Origin: an uncultured Bacteroidales bacterium
Lineage (GTDB): Bacteria > Bacteroidota > Bacteroidia > Bacteroidales > Muribaculaceae
NCBI GenBank assembly: GCA_902781045.1
Contig: CACZHT010000018.1
Coordinates: forward strand, 27,373 to 84,423
Reading direction: 5' to 3'
Length of the DNA stretch: 57,051 bases
Shown here: positions 31,493 through 39,913 of the stretch, piece by piece
Layout of the letters: each line of letters opens with the position of its first letter
How positions within the stretch are numbered: the stretch's first letter is position 1
Position numbers and translations under genes: made by a program
Notes under the pieces: model-generated
Told to the model about the DNA's origin: nothing
The model's input: only the letters and a program-made list of their open reading frames with translations
The model's database searches: none

Positions 31493-34406
31493 AGTGATTC
31501 AAATCAATGTTCCTTACGACTACAACACCATTGCGTCCAACCATCATAATGCGACTGTTGTCATTTGAAAACGAGATTGAAGCAACGGATGTGCCACAAT
31601 GAGTATCGGCAATACCTTCTTCGTCCAAATCATTAAGGACAAGCAACTCGGTATTAGGGTGCTTCGTATAGCGAATACTTACTAAAGAAGATGGCTGATG
31701 TCCCCAGTATAATCTAATGGTTCCGTCAGGCATTTTATATCGTATGTATCCCTGCTGTGAGCACGCATAGTATTTGCCGTCTGGGCTGAATGTTAAGAAA
31801 TTAAAGCCACGCACATTAAACCCTTCATCCTTCTCGTATTTCTCATCTTCCATGTCTAGAAGTTGCAAAGCGGGCCTAACAAAAGAATTTGGGGTGCTTG
31901 TGTATGCTGCGACCACATCGTCTTTTGTGAAGGCAGTTGTCCACACGGCATATGAACTTTTGCTGTCTATAATTGCTTTTTGTTTTACAAGGTCATAGAC
32001 AAGGAATAGTCCGCCATATATACCATCCCGATAGCGTCCTGCTATGGCAACATAACGTGAGTTCCTAGAGAAAGACACGTAATTGAGGAACCAAAGTGGA
32101 GGGCCTAATGGTATTCTCGCAACTTCGATGTCATCTGAAATGCTTTTAATTACAGCTACACCTCTTTTTTCAATAAATAAATCTACAAAACGACTTGTAT
32201 CAAAAGAAATTACTTCATCAATTATTAACCTGTGGAATTCTTCAACAGGTCTTTCTTTGTAACCTTTTCTTCTAAGAACACCAATCAGAAAATCACTATG
32301 TTTAGAAACAAAATCTTTGCGATTTTGGATCCTTTCATCTCGAGTTGTGTCATCAGATGTAAAAAGACTAAATTTCTCGTAGATTCTCCGATATTGTTCT
32401 AAGGAAATCAATTTTTGTTGAATATGGTCATAATATTCAACGTATTTTCCCAGAGACTTATCAGCGTAAAGATGGTAGTCAGGGCTTACAAACTGATATT
32501 CACTGACCATGTCAAAATTGATGGGTTGACCGTCAATAGGATTAATCAGGAGTGCTTGGCTAGTTTCAGACAATTTGAACAAAGGCCTGATACCATTAAT
32601 GTGATTAATGTAGGATAAGTTGTCAAACTCAAATGATTCACCACTAGCAAGGTCAAGCATCTTAGCCTGTTTGTCGTCTCTGAAAATGACCTGCCGTCCA
32701 TCTTCGCCGAGTAAAACATTAGCATAGTTCTGACTCTCATAAATATCTTGTAATATTTGTATGGTATTGGTTACTTTATGGTAATGTATCTCATATAAAA
32801 TAACTTCAGCATCATTAACGGATATACCAAATTGCCCCCTATGAGAGATGAACTGTGGCGTTTCAGATATTTTGACTAATACACCTCCAGGATAAATGGT
32901 AAAATCTCCTATTTTAAGGAACTCTGAAGGTGAACTACAGCTAGATCGAAATTCACCTAATTTGGAACCTAAAAGGTTGTAGAAAATGTTATTATCCTTG
33001 TTTTTCAGCACTCCGAAAACCTCTAAGAACGAAGTGTCAAACTTACCAACAAGTTGCCCATCCCAAAAACCTCGATTTGTTAAGAAACGGATTTCATCAT
33101 CGCTTATTATGGCCACAGTTCCCCCTGCTTGTATAACCTGCTTACCTTTGTAATATGAAGTAGAGCTTGGATATAAACGCGGGATAACCAATGATTCACT
33201 CCTATTAAAGAAGTGAAAGTAATTCTCATTAGCTACATACGTGCCATTTATATCATCAATTGATTGGGAAAAATCGGACTCAATGCTCTTGATGCAGGAT
33301 TCTTCTATTTGTGAAAAGTTATTGTGAAACTTCCCTCGAGAAACCTGCAGCGTAGTTAGTTTTTCAGCATAGAGAGTCCTAAATTTGCATCCATATTGTT
33401 CATTAATCTCCCAATCACAAGGATAGATGTTTATCTCAGTGTATAGGGCTTGTATAGAAGCTTCAGGAATATCAAATGAATCAAAATCAAAGTTACTAAA
33501 ATTTGTAGTTTTACGATTAATGTTAATTAGCAAGATGCCATTCACTTTAGCTAAATTCCCATGAACAATTATTTCACCTCTTGCCTCTGCGTTTCTTGCG
33601 TCTAAAACATATAACTTTGATTGGGCAGCGGCGTATGATACTGCATAGTGTGCATTAACAAAAGTCATAAGCTTTTGGTTTTCTTTATAATGATGAACTA
33701 TAACATCATCAAAAGTATTAAGATCTATTCTGTGGATTTGAGCCGATGAATGATAAAATAGAGCATTCTCATTCTTATCAAACGAGAATTTGTCACAAGC
33801 CACTCGTGTAACAATACGTTGTTCTGAAAGCGAAAACAGTATAAGTGCTAAGCAATTGTCGTTTTCATGTTCACCTTCCTTTTGTTCTGTCCAACAAATT
33901 GTTTTGTTTGTATGAAAAGCGATGTTATCCATCCAAAGAATTGGTTCTTGCTGTTCAAGCGAGAATAGCGTCAATTCATTATGTTCTGCACTCTTGAACA
34001 CAACATAGTCCTGCGCAATTTCTTCAATATCATCAGGTGATATTGGCTCAACAAACGATTGCTGCGTTTGACGATTGTAGAAATAGGTGCGGTCATGCAT
34101 GACGACAAATGCCCAAGGACAATTATCAAAAATGAAAGCATTTTTCAGTTTGTTGCCGCCATAACGATAACCATCCTCAACTCTGAAGTTGTGAGAAGAG
34201 CCATCTTCAAATACTATGACAAACTCTCCAGCCGATGGCATATTGATATTATACGGCTGGTTTGGCTCAACCACATCATCTATAATCGCTTTTGCCTCTT
34301 TTCTGTTAGTTGAATAGACATGGTAATGCAAAGGTTTTTCACCTTGGACAAAAATGCGAAACGTAGTATTTAAATAACCTTTATAAGGATGGATTGATGT
34401 ACTCAT
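31479..34406 (-). CDS. Large beta-propeller-like protein coupled to the WYL regulator
   Basis: The 975 residues show no signal peptide. Residues ~1-80 look like a beta-sandwich (YLNTTFRIFVQGEKPLHYHVYSTNRKEAK). From ~85 onward short strands with W/F-x-V-x-x-x-D patterns repeat along the chain; examples are CPWAFVVMHDRTYFYNRQTQ, NSRYVAIAGRYRDGIYGGLFLVYDL, FLTFSPDGKYYACSQQGYIRYKMPDG and FSNDNSRIMMVGRNGVVVVRNID. These are WD40/TolB-like blades, probably two propellers. No enzymatic motif is seen, though a few hundred residues in the middle are hard to class. It is the first gene of a four-gene run (975 aa, WYL, WG, 118 aa) with AT-rich composition. A sensor or scaffold role is inferred. Confidence 0.78.
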   Translation of the reverse strand: MSTSIHPYKGYLNTTFRIFVQGEKPLHYHVYSTNRKEAKAIIDDVVEPNQPYNINMPSAGEFVIVFEDGSSHNFRVEDGYRYGGNKLKNAFIFDNCPWAFVVMHDRTYFYNRQTQQSFVEPISPDDIEEIAQDYVVFKSAEHNELTLFSLEQQEPILWMDNIAFHTNKTICWTEQKEGEHENDNCLALILFSLSEQRIVTRVACDKFSFDKNENALFYHSSAQIHRIDLNTFDDVIVHHYKENQKLMTFVNAHYAVSYAAAQSKLYVLDARNAEARGEIIVHGNLAKVNGILLININRKTTNFSNFDFDSFDIPEASIQALYTEINIYPCDWEINEQYGCKFRTLYAEKLTTLQVSRGKFHNNFSQIEESCIKSIESDFSQSIDDINGTYVANENYFHFFNRSESLVIPRLYPSSTSYYKGKQVIQAGGTVAIISDDEIRFLTNRGFWDGQLVGKFDTSFLEVFGVLKNKDNNIFYNLLGSKLGEFRSSCSSPSEFLKIGDFTIYPGGVLVKISETPQFISHRGQFGISVNDAEVILYEIHYHKVTNTIQILQDIYESQNYANVLLGEDGRQVIFRDDKQAKMLDLASGESFEFDNLSYINHINGIRPLFKLSETSQALLINPIDGQPINFDMVSEYQFVSPDYHLYADKSLGKYVEYYDHIQQKLISLEQYRRIYEKFSLFTSDDTTRDERIQNRKDFVSKHSDFLIGVLRRKGYKERPVEEFHRLIIDEVISFDTSRFVDLFIEKRGVAVIKSISDDIEVARIPLGPPLWFLNYVSFSRNSRYVAIAGRYRDGIYGGLFLVYDLVKQKAIIDSKSSYAVWTTAFTKDDVVAAYTSTPNSFVRPALQLLDMEDEKYEKDEGFNVRGFNFLTFSPDGKYYACSQQGYIRYKMPDGTIRLYWGHQPSSLVSIRYTKHPNTELLVLNDLDEEGIADTHCGTSVASISFSNDNSRIMMVGRNGVVVVRNIDLNHYASK

Positions 34407-34543
34407 ATTACTTAATGTTCTTTATTGATGCGAACATATTTGGCCAATAATGCAGATAGCCTAGATTTGGCTGGGACAATCAGACTGATTGGGCTAAGGT
34501 CTGATGCTTATTTTTTGTCCCGACTAAAAACTGATAGCTAAAT

Positions 34544-34852
34544 CTAACTACTATTCTGCCCGTTTCTCGCGATGGCGGCAAGCTCTTGCCGGACAAAGGT
34601 GCGCCAGTCGGTGTAGCGGCCATCTCCCAGCTCGGAGAGCTCGGCGGCGGTCAGGTGCCTGGTGCAGATGGCATACTGCCGCACGGCATCAAGTCCGCAG
34701 TCTTTCACTTCCTGCCAGAACACTGGCAGCTCACCCTCTTCGTAGTAGGTGTGGCATAGCCTGAACCACCGTGCCGCCAGCATCCAGTCGCCGCGGCTGG
34801 CGGCTTGCAGGCCGTGGTGATAAGTGTCGATAACGTCATGTAGGTGTGACAT
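34544..34852 (-). CDS. Small TPR-like hypothetical protein
   Basis: I place the start at 34852 (MSHLHDVIDTYHHGLQAAS), giving 102 residues. The core, SRGDWMLAARWFRLCHTYYEEGELPVFWQEVKDCGLDAVRQYAIC, parallels the 76-residue protein at 26167-26397 and looks like one or two TPR-like helical pairs. The C-terminus (LSELGDGRYTDWRTFVRQEL) is another helix. No partner or activity is evident. Its GC-rich composition marks the right edge of the AT-rich island. Confidence 0.65.
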   Translation of the reverse strand: MSHLHDVIDTYHHGLQAASRGDWMLAARWFRLCHTYYEEGELPVFWQEVKDCGLDAVRQYAICTRHLTAAELSELGDGRYTDWRTFVRQELAAIARNGQNSS

Positions 34853-34914
34853 ACAGTTCTTTTTTTGCCACAAAGTTCATGTCTGTCTACGAACGCAATG
34901 TTCGCAGTAGGGTG

Positions 34915-35490
34915 CTAGCTGTCGAGATCGTCAGGGTCTTCGTCGCCGAGGATGAAGTCGTAGTTGCCTTGGCCTAGGGTTTTCTCGAGCAGGGGGAGGT
35001 AGCGGCTGGCTTCGAGCTGGGTTTGGGTGATGAGGCAGTGCCTGCCGTTGCGGCCGTACTCGTACTCGATGAGGGGGATGTGCTCGTCGTCCTCGTCGAG
35101 GATGTACTGCGTGAGGGCGAAGTCCTTGTGCGGGGCGATGCCGGCCTCTTCGGCAAAGGCGATGGAGCCATAGATGAGGTTGTGGGCCTCGTCGTAGGTG
35201 CAGGTCTCAAACCCGTCGTAGGATGCGATCAGCTCTTCGAACTCGTATGCCTCCATGCCGAAGCGGTAGTAGGTGTCTTTTACTCCGGTGCAGTAGAGGT
35301 CCACAAGGTAGAAGCCGATGGTGAGTTTGCCGCCGGTGTGGCGGCGGGTGACGATGACATTGCCCTCGCCATACTCAAACATGTCGGTGGTGCGATAGCA
35401 GGTGCCAATCTCCAGGGCGCGGGCGCGCTCGCGTATGTACCGCTTCTCGGAGAACGGCTGCCCTCCGCCATTTTTGTTCTTTTTTGCCAT
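34915..35490 (-). CDS. Hypothetical protein, 191 residues
   Basis: The start at 35490 (MAKKNKNGGGQPFSEKRYIRERA) follows a good promoter; the frame remains open further upstream but there it translates intergenic repeats. The protein has a basic N-terminus, then a beta-rich region (EIGTCYRTTDMFEYGEGNVIVTRRHTGGKLTIGFYLVDLYCTGVKDTYYRF) and an acidic C-terminus ending in DEDPDDLDS. The G-x-x-T-I-G-F-Y-L-V-D-L-Y-C-x-G-V-K-D-T segment is reminiscent of a conserved Bacteroidota family that I cannot name with confidence. No membrane segment, no catalytic motif. Confidence 0.72.
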   Translation of the reverse strand: MAKKNKNGGGQPFSEKRYIRERARALEIGTCYRTTDMFEYGEGNVIVTRRHTGGKLTIGFYLVDLYCTGVKDTYYRFGMEAYEFEELIASYDGFETCTYDEAHNLIYGSIAFAEEAGIAPHKDFALTQYILDEDDEHIPLIEYEYGRNGRHCLITQTQLEASRYLPLLEKTLGQGNYDFILGDEDPDDLDS

Positions 35491-35587
35491 TTTTTTTAAG
35501 ACTTTAGACGTTAGTTGATAGATGTTTATTCGCAACCCGAACCCCGGAACTCGCAACCCAGCCCCCAAGTCCCTACAATCCCGGCTG

Positions 35588-35618
35588 CAAAGTTAATGCT
35601 TTCGGTTGAGAAATCAAA
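35588..35618 (-). promoter_or_regulatory. Promoter of the 191-residue protein gene
   Basis: On the minus strand TTTG (35615-35618), 19 bp, TAACTTTG (35588-35595) is a consensus match. The ~90-nt leader contains two tcgcaacccgaacc/actcgcaaccc repeats (35533-35572). Confidence 0.75.
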
Positions 35619-35676
35619 GCGATGAATACTGTTAGGGTACAAAAAGGATCGTGAATTATGAATTATGAATTATAAA

Positions 35677-36831
35677 TTATGAATTTCGAAAGTGTGTTCT
35701 CATGGCCAGTGTGATGGCCTCACCCACTAGAGCAAAGTCGGCGAGCCAGTAATGGCTTTTGTCGCCCCATGTGAGAGTAGAACCGGCAATCTCCGCCGTC
35801 TTCAGCAGATTCCGTCTCACGTCGGCATCGTCAAAGCGGGTTGCGCAGCCGATGGCAAAAGCCGTCCCCGAGGGCGAAAGGTTGCACACGATTGGCCCGG
35901 CATCAATGTCCATTCCCAGCCAGCACGAGCGATCGTGATACTCTCTGATGCCCGTCAATGGCGATGTCTGTAGCAAAGCATCCTTTAGCCGCTCGTATTG
36001 CTGACGTGCAAGGTCAGGGTCAATGAACGTCAAGTAATAGCAGTTGAGTGCCGAATAAGACCCCTTGACCGCACCAGTTGGCTTGCCGTCTTCGGTCAAA
36101 CACGAGGCCAGTAGGCCCGTCTTATTGTCAATCCACTCACGCTTTGCCCGGTCGAGCCACGCCTGAACGGTGCCGGCACAGTCACCTCGGTTCAGCTGCG
36201 AGTAGGCATCGAGTGCCACAATGGCTACGAGCATGTCGGGGACGTAGATGCTCTCGCCGGGGTAGGTGGGCAGATTCAGCGCATCGCTCTGCACGATGCG
36301 CCTGTTCATTGCTTCGCACACAGCATGGTAGGTGTCATCATATTGCTTGCCGCCACCCACCTGCTTGTAGGTGCCTATCATCCATGCCAGGTGGCTCAGA
36401 TAGGAGACATGGCTATTATCGCCACCGAGACTCTCAAGCGGGTCTTCGCCCCATCGCAGTTTGTCATACAGCCTGATTTCGGGTGCCATCGCCACATCGA
36501 TGATCTGCTCGATGTGCCGCAGCGACGAGTCGCGTTGGTCGGGATACAGCCTGGCGATGTTGGCAAGCGCCATAGTGGTCATCGAGCAGCTATATAATGC
36601 CCATTCGCCACGAAACTGAAAATCGATTGCGTCGGGCATCTCATGCAGCAGTCCGATGGGTGTTGTCGCCACCTTCGACACCAGGTAGTTGACCCGCCGC
36701 AAAATCTCGCTCCGCTCGCTGCTGGCACTGCCATGTCGCCACGTGGCGCACACCACCCACAGCACCTTGCCGACAAGCAGCAAAGCAACCCCCACGGCCA
36801 TAATCAATATTTTCCTCATCTTACGTTTCAT
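35677..36831 (-). CDS. Membrane-anchored alpha/alpha-toroid-like protein (possibly linalool dehydratase/isomerase-like)
   Basis: I choose the start at 36831 (MKRKMRKILIMAVGVALLL), which gives 384 residues with one N-terminal membrane helix. The bulk is a run of helical hairpins: FQFRGEWALYSCSMTTMALANIARLYPD, SHVSYLSHLAWMIGTYKQVGGGKQYDD, YPGESIYVPDMLVAIVALDAYSQL. That order resembles the toroid of the linalool dehydratase/isomerase-like family, whose members beyond the founding enzyme mostly have unknown substrates. The C-terminus has GIREYHDRSCWLGMDIDAGPIVCNLSPSGTAFAIG, probably part of the active cleft. The stop lies in an AATTATGAATT repeat run. It begins 34 bp after the 55-residue gene of the kinase/DarT operon and may be read with it, but its role seems unrelated. 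Confidence 0.65.
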   Translation of the reverse strand: MKRKMRKILIMAVGVALLLVGKVLWVVCATWRHGSASSERSEILRRVNYLVSKVATTPIGLLHEMPDAIDFQFRGEWALYSCSMTTMALANIARLYPDQRDSSLRHIEQIIDVAMAPEIRLYDKLRWGEDPLESLGGDNSHVSYLSHLAWMIGTYKQVGGGKQYDDTYHAVCEAMNRRIVQSDALNLPTYPGESIYVPDMLVAIVALDAYSQLNRGDCAGTVQAWLDRAKREWIDNKTGLLASCLTEDGKPTGAVKGSYSALNCYYLTFIDPDLARQQYERLKDALLQTSPLTGIREYHDRSCWLGMDIDAGPIVCNLSPSGTAFAIGCATRFDDADVRRNLLKTAEIAGSTLTWGDKSHYWLADFALVGEAITLAMRTHFRNS

Positions 36832-36865
36832 TGTCCATACATTCTCAACCCGAATAATCTGGCTC

Positions 36866-37033
36866 TCAGAAGGGTGACACAATGATGTAGTCAAAATGCG
36901 GTCGCTTCATGCAATATAAGTACAACTGGCGATAGCGGGCATAGGCATATTCCAACTCGCAGTGCTCTTCGTCATCATCATAGTGGTGCTGCAGCATCTC
37001 AGACACGTCGATTATTTCCGGCTCGATTGACAT
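36866..37033 (-). CDS. 55-residue protein coupled to the PP2C gene
   Basis: A short open frame starts with an ATG that shares one base with the PP2C stop (TGATG at 37035-37031) and ends with TGA at 36866. The product begins MSIEPEIIDVSEMLQHHY and continues through DDDEEHCELEYAYARYRQL to an aromatic C-terminus (HFDYIIVSPF). It is acidic, rich in Tyr and His, and has no membrane segment. The stop/start overlap, like those joining the genes upstream, argues for a real fifth member of the operon. It could be a small regulator or inhibitor; I know no relative. Confidence 0.6.
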   Translation of the reverse strand: MSIEPEIIDVSEMLQHHYDDDEEHCELEYAYARYRQLYLYCMKRPHFDYIIVSPF

Positions 37034-37842
37034 CACAGTTGTGCAACTGCCAATGAATAGTCATCATGTCCAATAAGGCCCTGCTTATGCAACCGTTTTA
37101 GATGACGTAAAAAGTTGGTGTGGTGCCCGATGCAGTTCACCAGCTTGCCAAGGACATCGCGCTCGAAGTCCATTTTGCGGGCAAGTGCCGCTTGTTTGAC
37201 TAGTACACTGTTCTTGCTGTGTGCTGCGATGGCCTCGTCTATTTCGTCATGGTGAGAATCCCGGTGTGCGAGTAGATACATCATTATGATGTAATGCGCT
37301 AGGGTGTCACTAGCAACGAAAAATAGCGACGAATGGCTTAACTCAAATGTTCCGGCGCGGAATCCGTCGGCACTGAGTGGGTCTTTGCAATTAATGAGAT
37401 ATGGAGGCTTGTTAAATTCGGCCAGTCGCCCAAAGGTATATTCTAGAACCTTTGTTTCTCGGTTATAATGGAACGCGACACTGTCACCATAGGTCATCCA
37501 GTAAATCCTATCCTCACATGGCCACAATGCGGCCAGTGTGGCAAACGAGCCTTCATCGTAGAATTTCTTCAAGAACATCCCGTCTTTCAGTCTCTTGGCC
37601 CACTGCTCACATTCGTTGTAGAACGGTTCCCAGATTTGTTCAATCCAGCCGTCCAGTGCCTTAAATGTCGTTATGGGCTGGCTTGGTAGGTTAGACACCA
37701 AATACAGCGACCAACGTTCAGCAAACACCCCACCACCGCCAGCCCCGTCGCTCACCGCGATGCAGTCGGGTCGGGCCAGCACAGCATCCTCGTTCAGGAC
37801 TCCTGGCTCAAACTTTGTGATACTGATTCCCTTTGCTTTCAT
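37033..37842 (-). CDS. PP2C-like protein phosphatase of the kinase/vWA operon
   Basis: The 269 residues show the PP2C metal-dependent phosphatase layout: N-E-D at 17-19, then VSDGAGGGGVF with metal ligand Asp32 (30-40). SFATLAALW follows (99-107, in place of the usual GST/CTA motif), then YWMTYGDSVAFHY with Asp120, and VASDTLAHY (176-183) with Asp179 in place of the usual SDGL motif. PP2C enzymes remove phosphate from Ser/Thr, so it would oppose the kinase encoded four genes upstream. The C-terminal helical part (residues ~190-269) is longer than a minimal PP2C. The start overlaps the stop of the vWA gene by 4 nt (ATGA). In TerY-P-like triads the vWA protein, PP2C and kinase occur together, as here. 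Confidence 0.85.
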   Translation of the reverse strand: MKAKGISITKFEPGVLNEDAVLARPDCIAVSDGAGGGGVFAERWSLYLVSNLPSQPITTFKALDGWIEQIWEPFYNECEQWAKRLKDGMFLKKFYDEGSFATLAALWPCEDRIYWMTYGDSVAFHYNRETKVLEYTFGRLAEFNKPPYLINCKDPLSADGFRAGTFELSHSSLFFVASDTLAHYIIMMYLLAHRDSHHDEIDEAIAAHSKNSVLVKQAALARKMDFERDVLGKLVNCIGHHTNFLRHLKRLHKQGLIGHDDYSLAVAQL

Positions 37843-39287
37843 CGGTTCTGGCTGATGTTTGTTGGTGTCCCGATGTCCATGAGTTGTATCAGTGTCGACA
37901 TGTCGGCATTCACAGCCATAGCGACATGTCTCATGCCACCATTTGCGTCATTACGGACTTTGGAAATGTCTTGGTTATACCTTGTCGGCAGCAGACTGGA
38001 CAGATTGAAGAGTTTGACACCAAATTTGTCGGCCGACAACTCGTCCTTGTTGATGGGAAACACGATGCGGCTGGCATTGCCAGGAGCGATGTGTATGTTG
38101 AACAGCAGCACGTTGCCGTCGTTAGTGAACATCGATTTCAGTTCGTTGGCTGCTTGCTGCATGGTTTCATAGGTGCATCCCACATATTCTCCATCGGTGA
38201 TGTTGATGATTGTGGGTGGGTAGCAATCCTTGTCGTGGTGTTTCTTCATCCATTCTTCGAGCAGTGCTTTGGCTCTCTTAAAAGCCAAGTCCATACGGGT
38301 CTGGCGACCGTCGTGCCGTGCCTCCAGCCACTGCACATTCTCCACCTCTTTCACTGTGGTACCTCGGCGGGTGCGCACTTCCTCGCGTGTGATGATCTTC
38401 TTGAATGGGTTACATTTGATCTCTTCAGGCGAAACGAAATCACGGCCTTCCAACTCACCATTCCATCCACTGTACACCTCATGGCCGTAGCCGATGACCG
38501 CGATGTCGTAGTAGTGCCTCACCTCGTTGGTCTTGATGCAGCGCAGCACCAACTCGTTGATCTGGTTGTTGACGATGCGGGCCACAGCCTCGGCAAGTGA
38601 CATGTCTTCGCCATTGAGGGTCGTGGTGCGGTTCATCGAGATTGATTGGTCAACGAGGAAGATGAACGCCGTGGGGGTGCTGCGCGTGATTTGGGCGGTG
38701 TATGCGTCCTTGCTTTGTAGCTGTTGAGGCTGCGAGGGGATGGGAATGCCAAAGTTGCCGATGTTGGTGATGTGCTTCAACGGAATGAAGTTTTTGACCA
38801 GAATCTCGGCCTGAAAGTAAGGTTGCTCGTCATCAATCAGGTCAAAGTGTTTGCGAGCCTTCACGCTCTGGAAGTGAATGCGCTTGAAGTCGGCGAGAGT
38901 TCCGCCCACATGGGCACCGTTGCGTGTGGCATTCATGTCGGCAAAATGCGTTTCTGAGTCGTATATCACCGCTGGGTCAATCTCCAGAATCACCGGATTG
39001 CTGATGCGGCCATCATTCATCGCCACAAACATCATGGGGTGCTCGGTCGTGAAACTTACACGGACATAGTGCTGCAAGCCATCGCGTTTGTCCAGATTTC
39101 GTGACAGATCGCCGCCGCCTGGCTTGGGTATCTTGATACCCTTGGATTCGCAGTCGGCCCATGAGTAGAGCCCACCATGACGGATGATGTTTTCTAGGTT
39201 GTCGCGGTCGGTGAAATGGTATAGTTTTGTTATTCTGTGTTGGTCAAGAATTGCCTTAAATTCCTGCCAGTCGCTTCTTTTGTTCAT
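37839..39287 (-). CDS. DarT-like ADP-ribosyltransferase fused to a von Willebrand A domain
   Basis: In 482 residues two domains are visible. Residues ~10-180 follow the DarT (DUF4433) plan: ITKLYHFTDRDNLENIIRHGGLYSWAD (19-45), DGLQHYVRVSFTTEHPMMFV (69-88), NPVILEIDPAVI, and QAEILVKNFIPLKHI (159-173), where Glu161 aligns with the catalytic Glu of DarT. DarT enzymes use NAD+ to ADP-ribosylate DNA bases and are toxins. Residues ~205-450 are a vWA domain with the MIDAS start FLVDQSISM (Asp213, Ser215, Ser217) and a later NITDGEYVG. vWA domains bind partners through a metal. The gene starts 17 bp after the NADAR-like gene and overlaps PP2C by 4 nt. I know DarT-DarG and DarT-NADAR pairs, but not a DarT-vWA fusion. 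Activity is inference from motifs. Confidence 0.8.
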   Translation of the reverse strand: MNKRSDWQEFKAILDQHRITKLYHFTDRDNLENIIRHGGLYSWADCESKGIKIPKPGGGDLSRNLDKRDGLQHYVRVSFTTEHPMMFVAMNDGRISNPVILEIDPAVIYDSETHFADMNATRNGAHVGGTLADFKRIHFQSVKARKHFDLIDDEQPYFQAEILVKNFIPLKHITNIGNFGIPIPSQPQQLQSKDAYTAQITRSTPTAFIFLVDQSISMNRTTTLNGEDMSLAEAVARIVNNQINELVLRCIKTNEVRHYYDIAVIGYGHEVYSGWNGELEGRDFVSPEEIKCNPFKKIITREEVRTRRGTTVKEVENVQWLEARHDGRQTRMDLAFKRAKALLEEWMKKHHDKDCYPPTIINITDGEYVGCTYETMQQAANELKSMFTNDGNVLLFNIHIAPGNASRIVFPINKDELSADKFGVKLFNLSSLLPTRYNQDISKVRNDANGGMRHVAMAVNADMSTLIQLMDIGTPTNISQNR

Positions 39288-39304
39288 ATGTTGGGGTTTG
39301 TAGG

Positions 39305-39913
39305 TTAATCAAATAGGTTTAACTCTTTAGGTTCCTGCAAATCTTGTGCCACCTTGTCGCCGTATGGGTAGAGGCCCTCGACGTAGGCCTTGATGAGCGA
39401 GGCGTGCGAGAGTGGTTTGGAGGCGTTCTCCACATCGGCGTTGGTGTCATAGTCCAGCAGGATGATGGTCTTAGTCTTAGACTTAGACGCTTCGCGCAAC
39501 CGATCGATGATGGCTTGCACCTTGTTCTCCAAGACCCATCGATAGGTTGGGATGTAGATGAGTTTGCGGGCTTCGATATAGCCAAGCAACTCAGTGCCAT
39601 GCACGCCCTTGCGATGGCCAAGTGGCCGGCCAAATCGGCGCACAGTGCGTTTCAGCCCGCGCATGGTGGTGTTGGTAAACAGCGAGGTGTCGACATCGCA
39701 ATGTTCAAACACTTTCAGTCCTTGCCAGATGGCTTCGACACAACTGGCCGTCATCCCCTCGGTGAACGGTACCGGGATGCCGCCATGCGGATAGAACGGA
39801 CTCAGTTTCACCAGTCCATCTTTAGCAGAACTTGTCACGTCTGCCAATATCGCCCCAGGATACTTTTTAAGTATCGTTGCTGGCTTTTTGCGTTTGGATT
39901 CTATCAGTATCAT
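39305..39913 (-). CDS. NADAR-like protein, likely antidote partner of the DarT-like domain
   Basis: This 202-residue protein belongs to a conserved family that I recall as DUF6939 (designation from memory). The segment KLSPFYPHGGIPVPFTEGMTASCVEAIWQGLKVFE (near 37-71) reads like the core of NADAR domains: L-S-x-F-Y-P, then S-x-E-x-x-x-Q-x-x-K. A basic GLKRTVRRFGRPLGHRKG and a late DYDTNADVENASKPLSHASLIKAYVEG block complete a NADAR-like order. NADAR hydrolases can remove ADP-ribose and act as antitoxins to DarT1. Lying directly upstream of a DarT-like gene makes an antidote role attractive; this is inference. Its start overlaps the kinase stop by 4 nt (ATGA). Confidence 0.7.
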   Translation of the reverse strand: MILIESKRKKPATILKKYPGAILADVTSSAKDGLVKLSPFYPHGGIPVPFTEGMTASCVEAIWQGLKVFEHCDVDTSLFTNTTMRGLKRTVRRFGRPLGHRKGVHGTELLGYIEARKLIYIPTYRWVLENKVQAIIDRLREASKSKTKTIILLDYDTNADVENASKPLSHASLIKAYVEGLYPYGDKVAQDLQEPKELNLFD

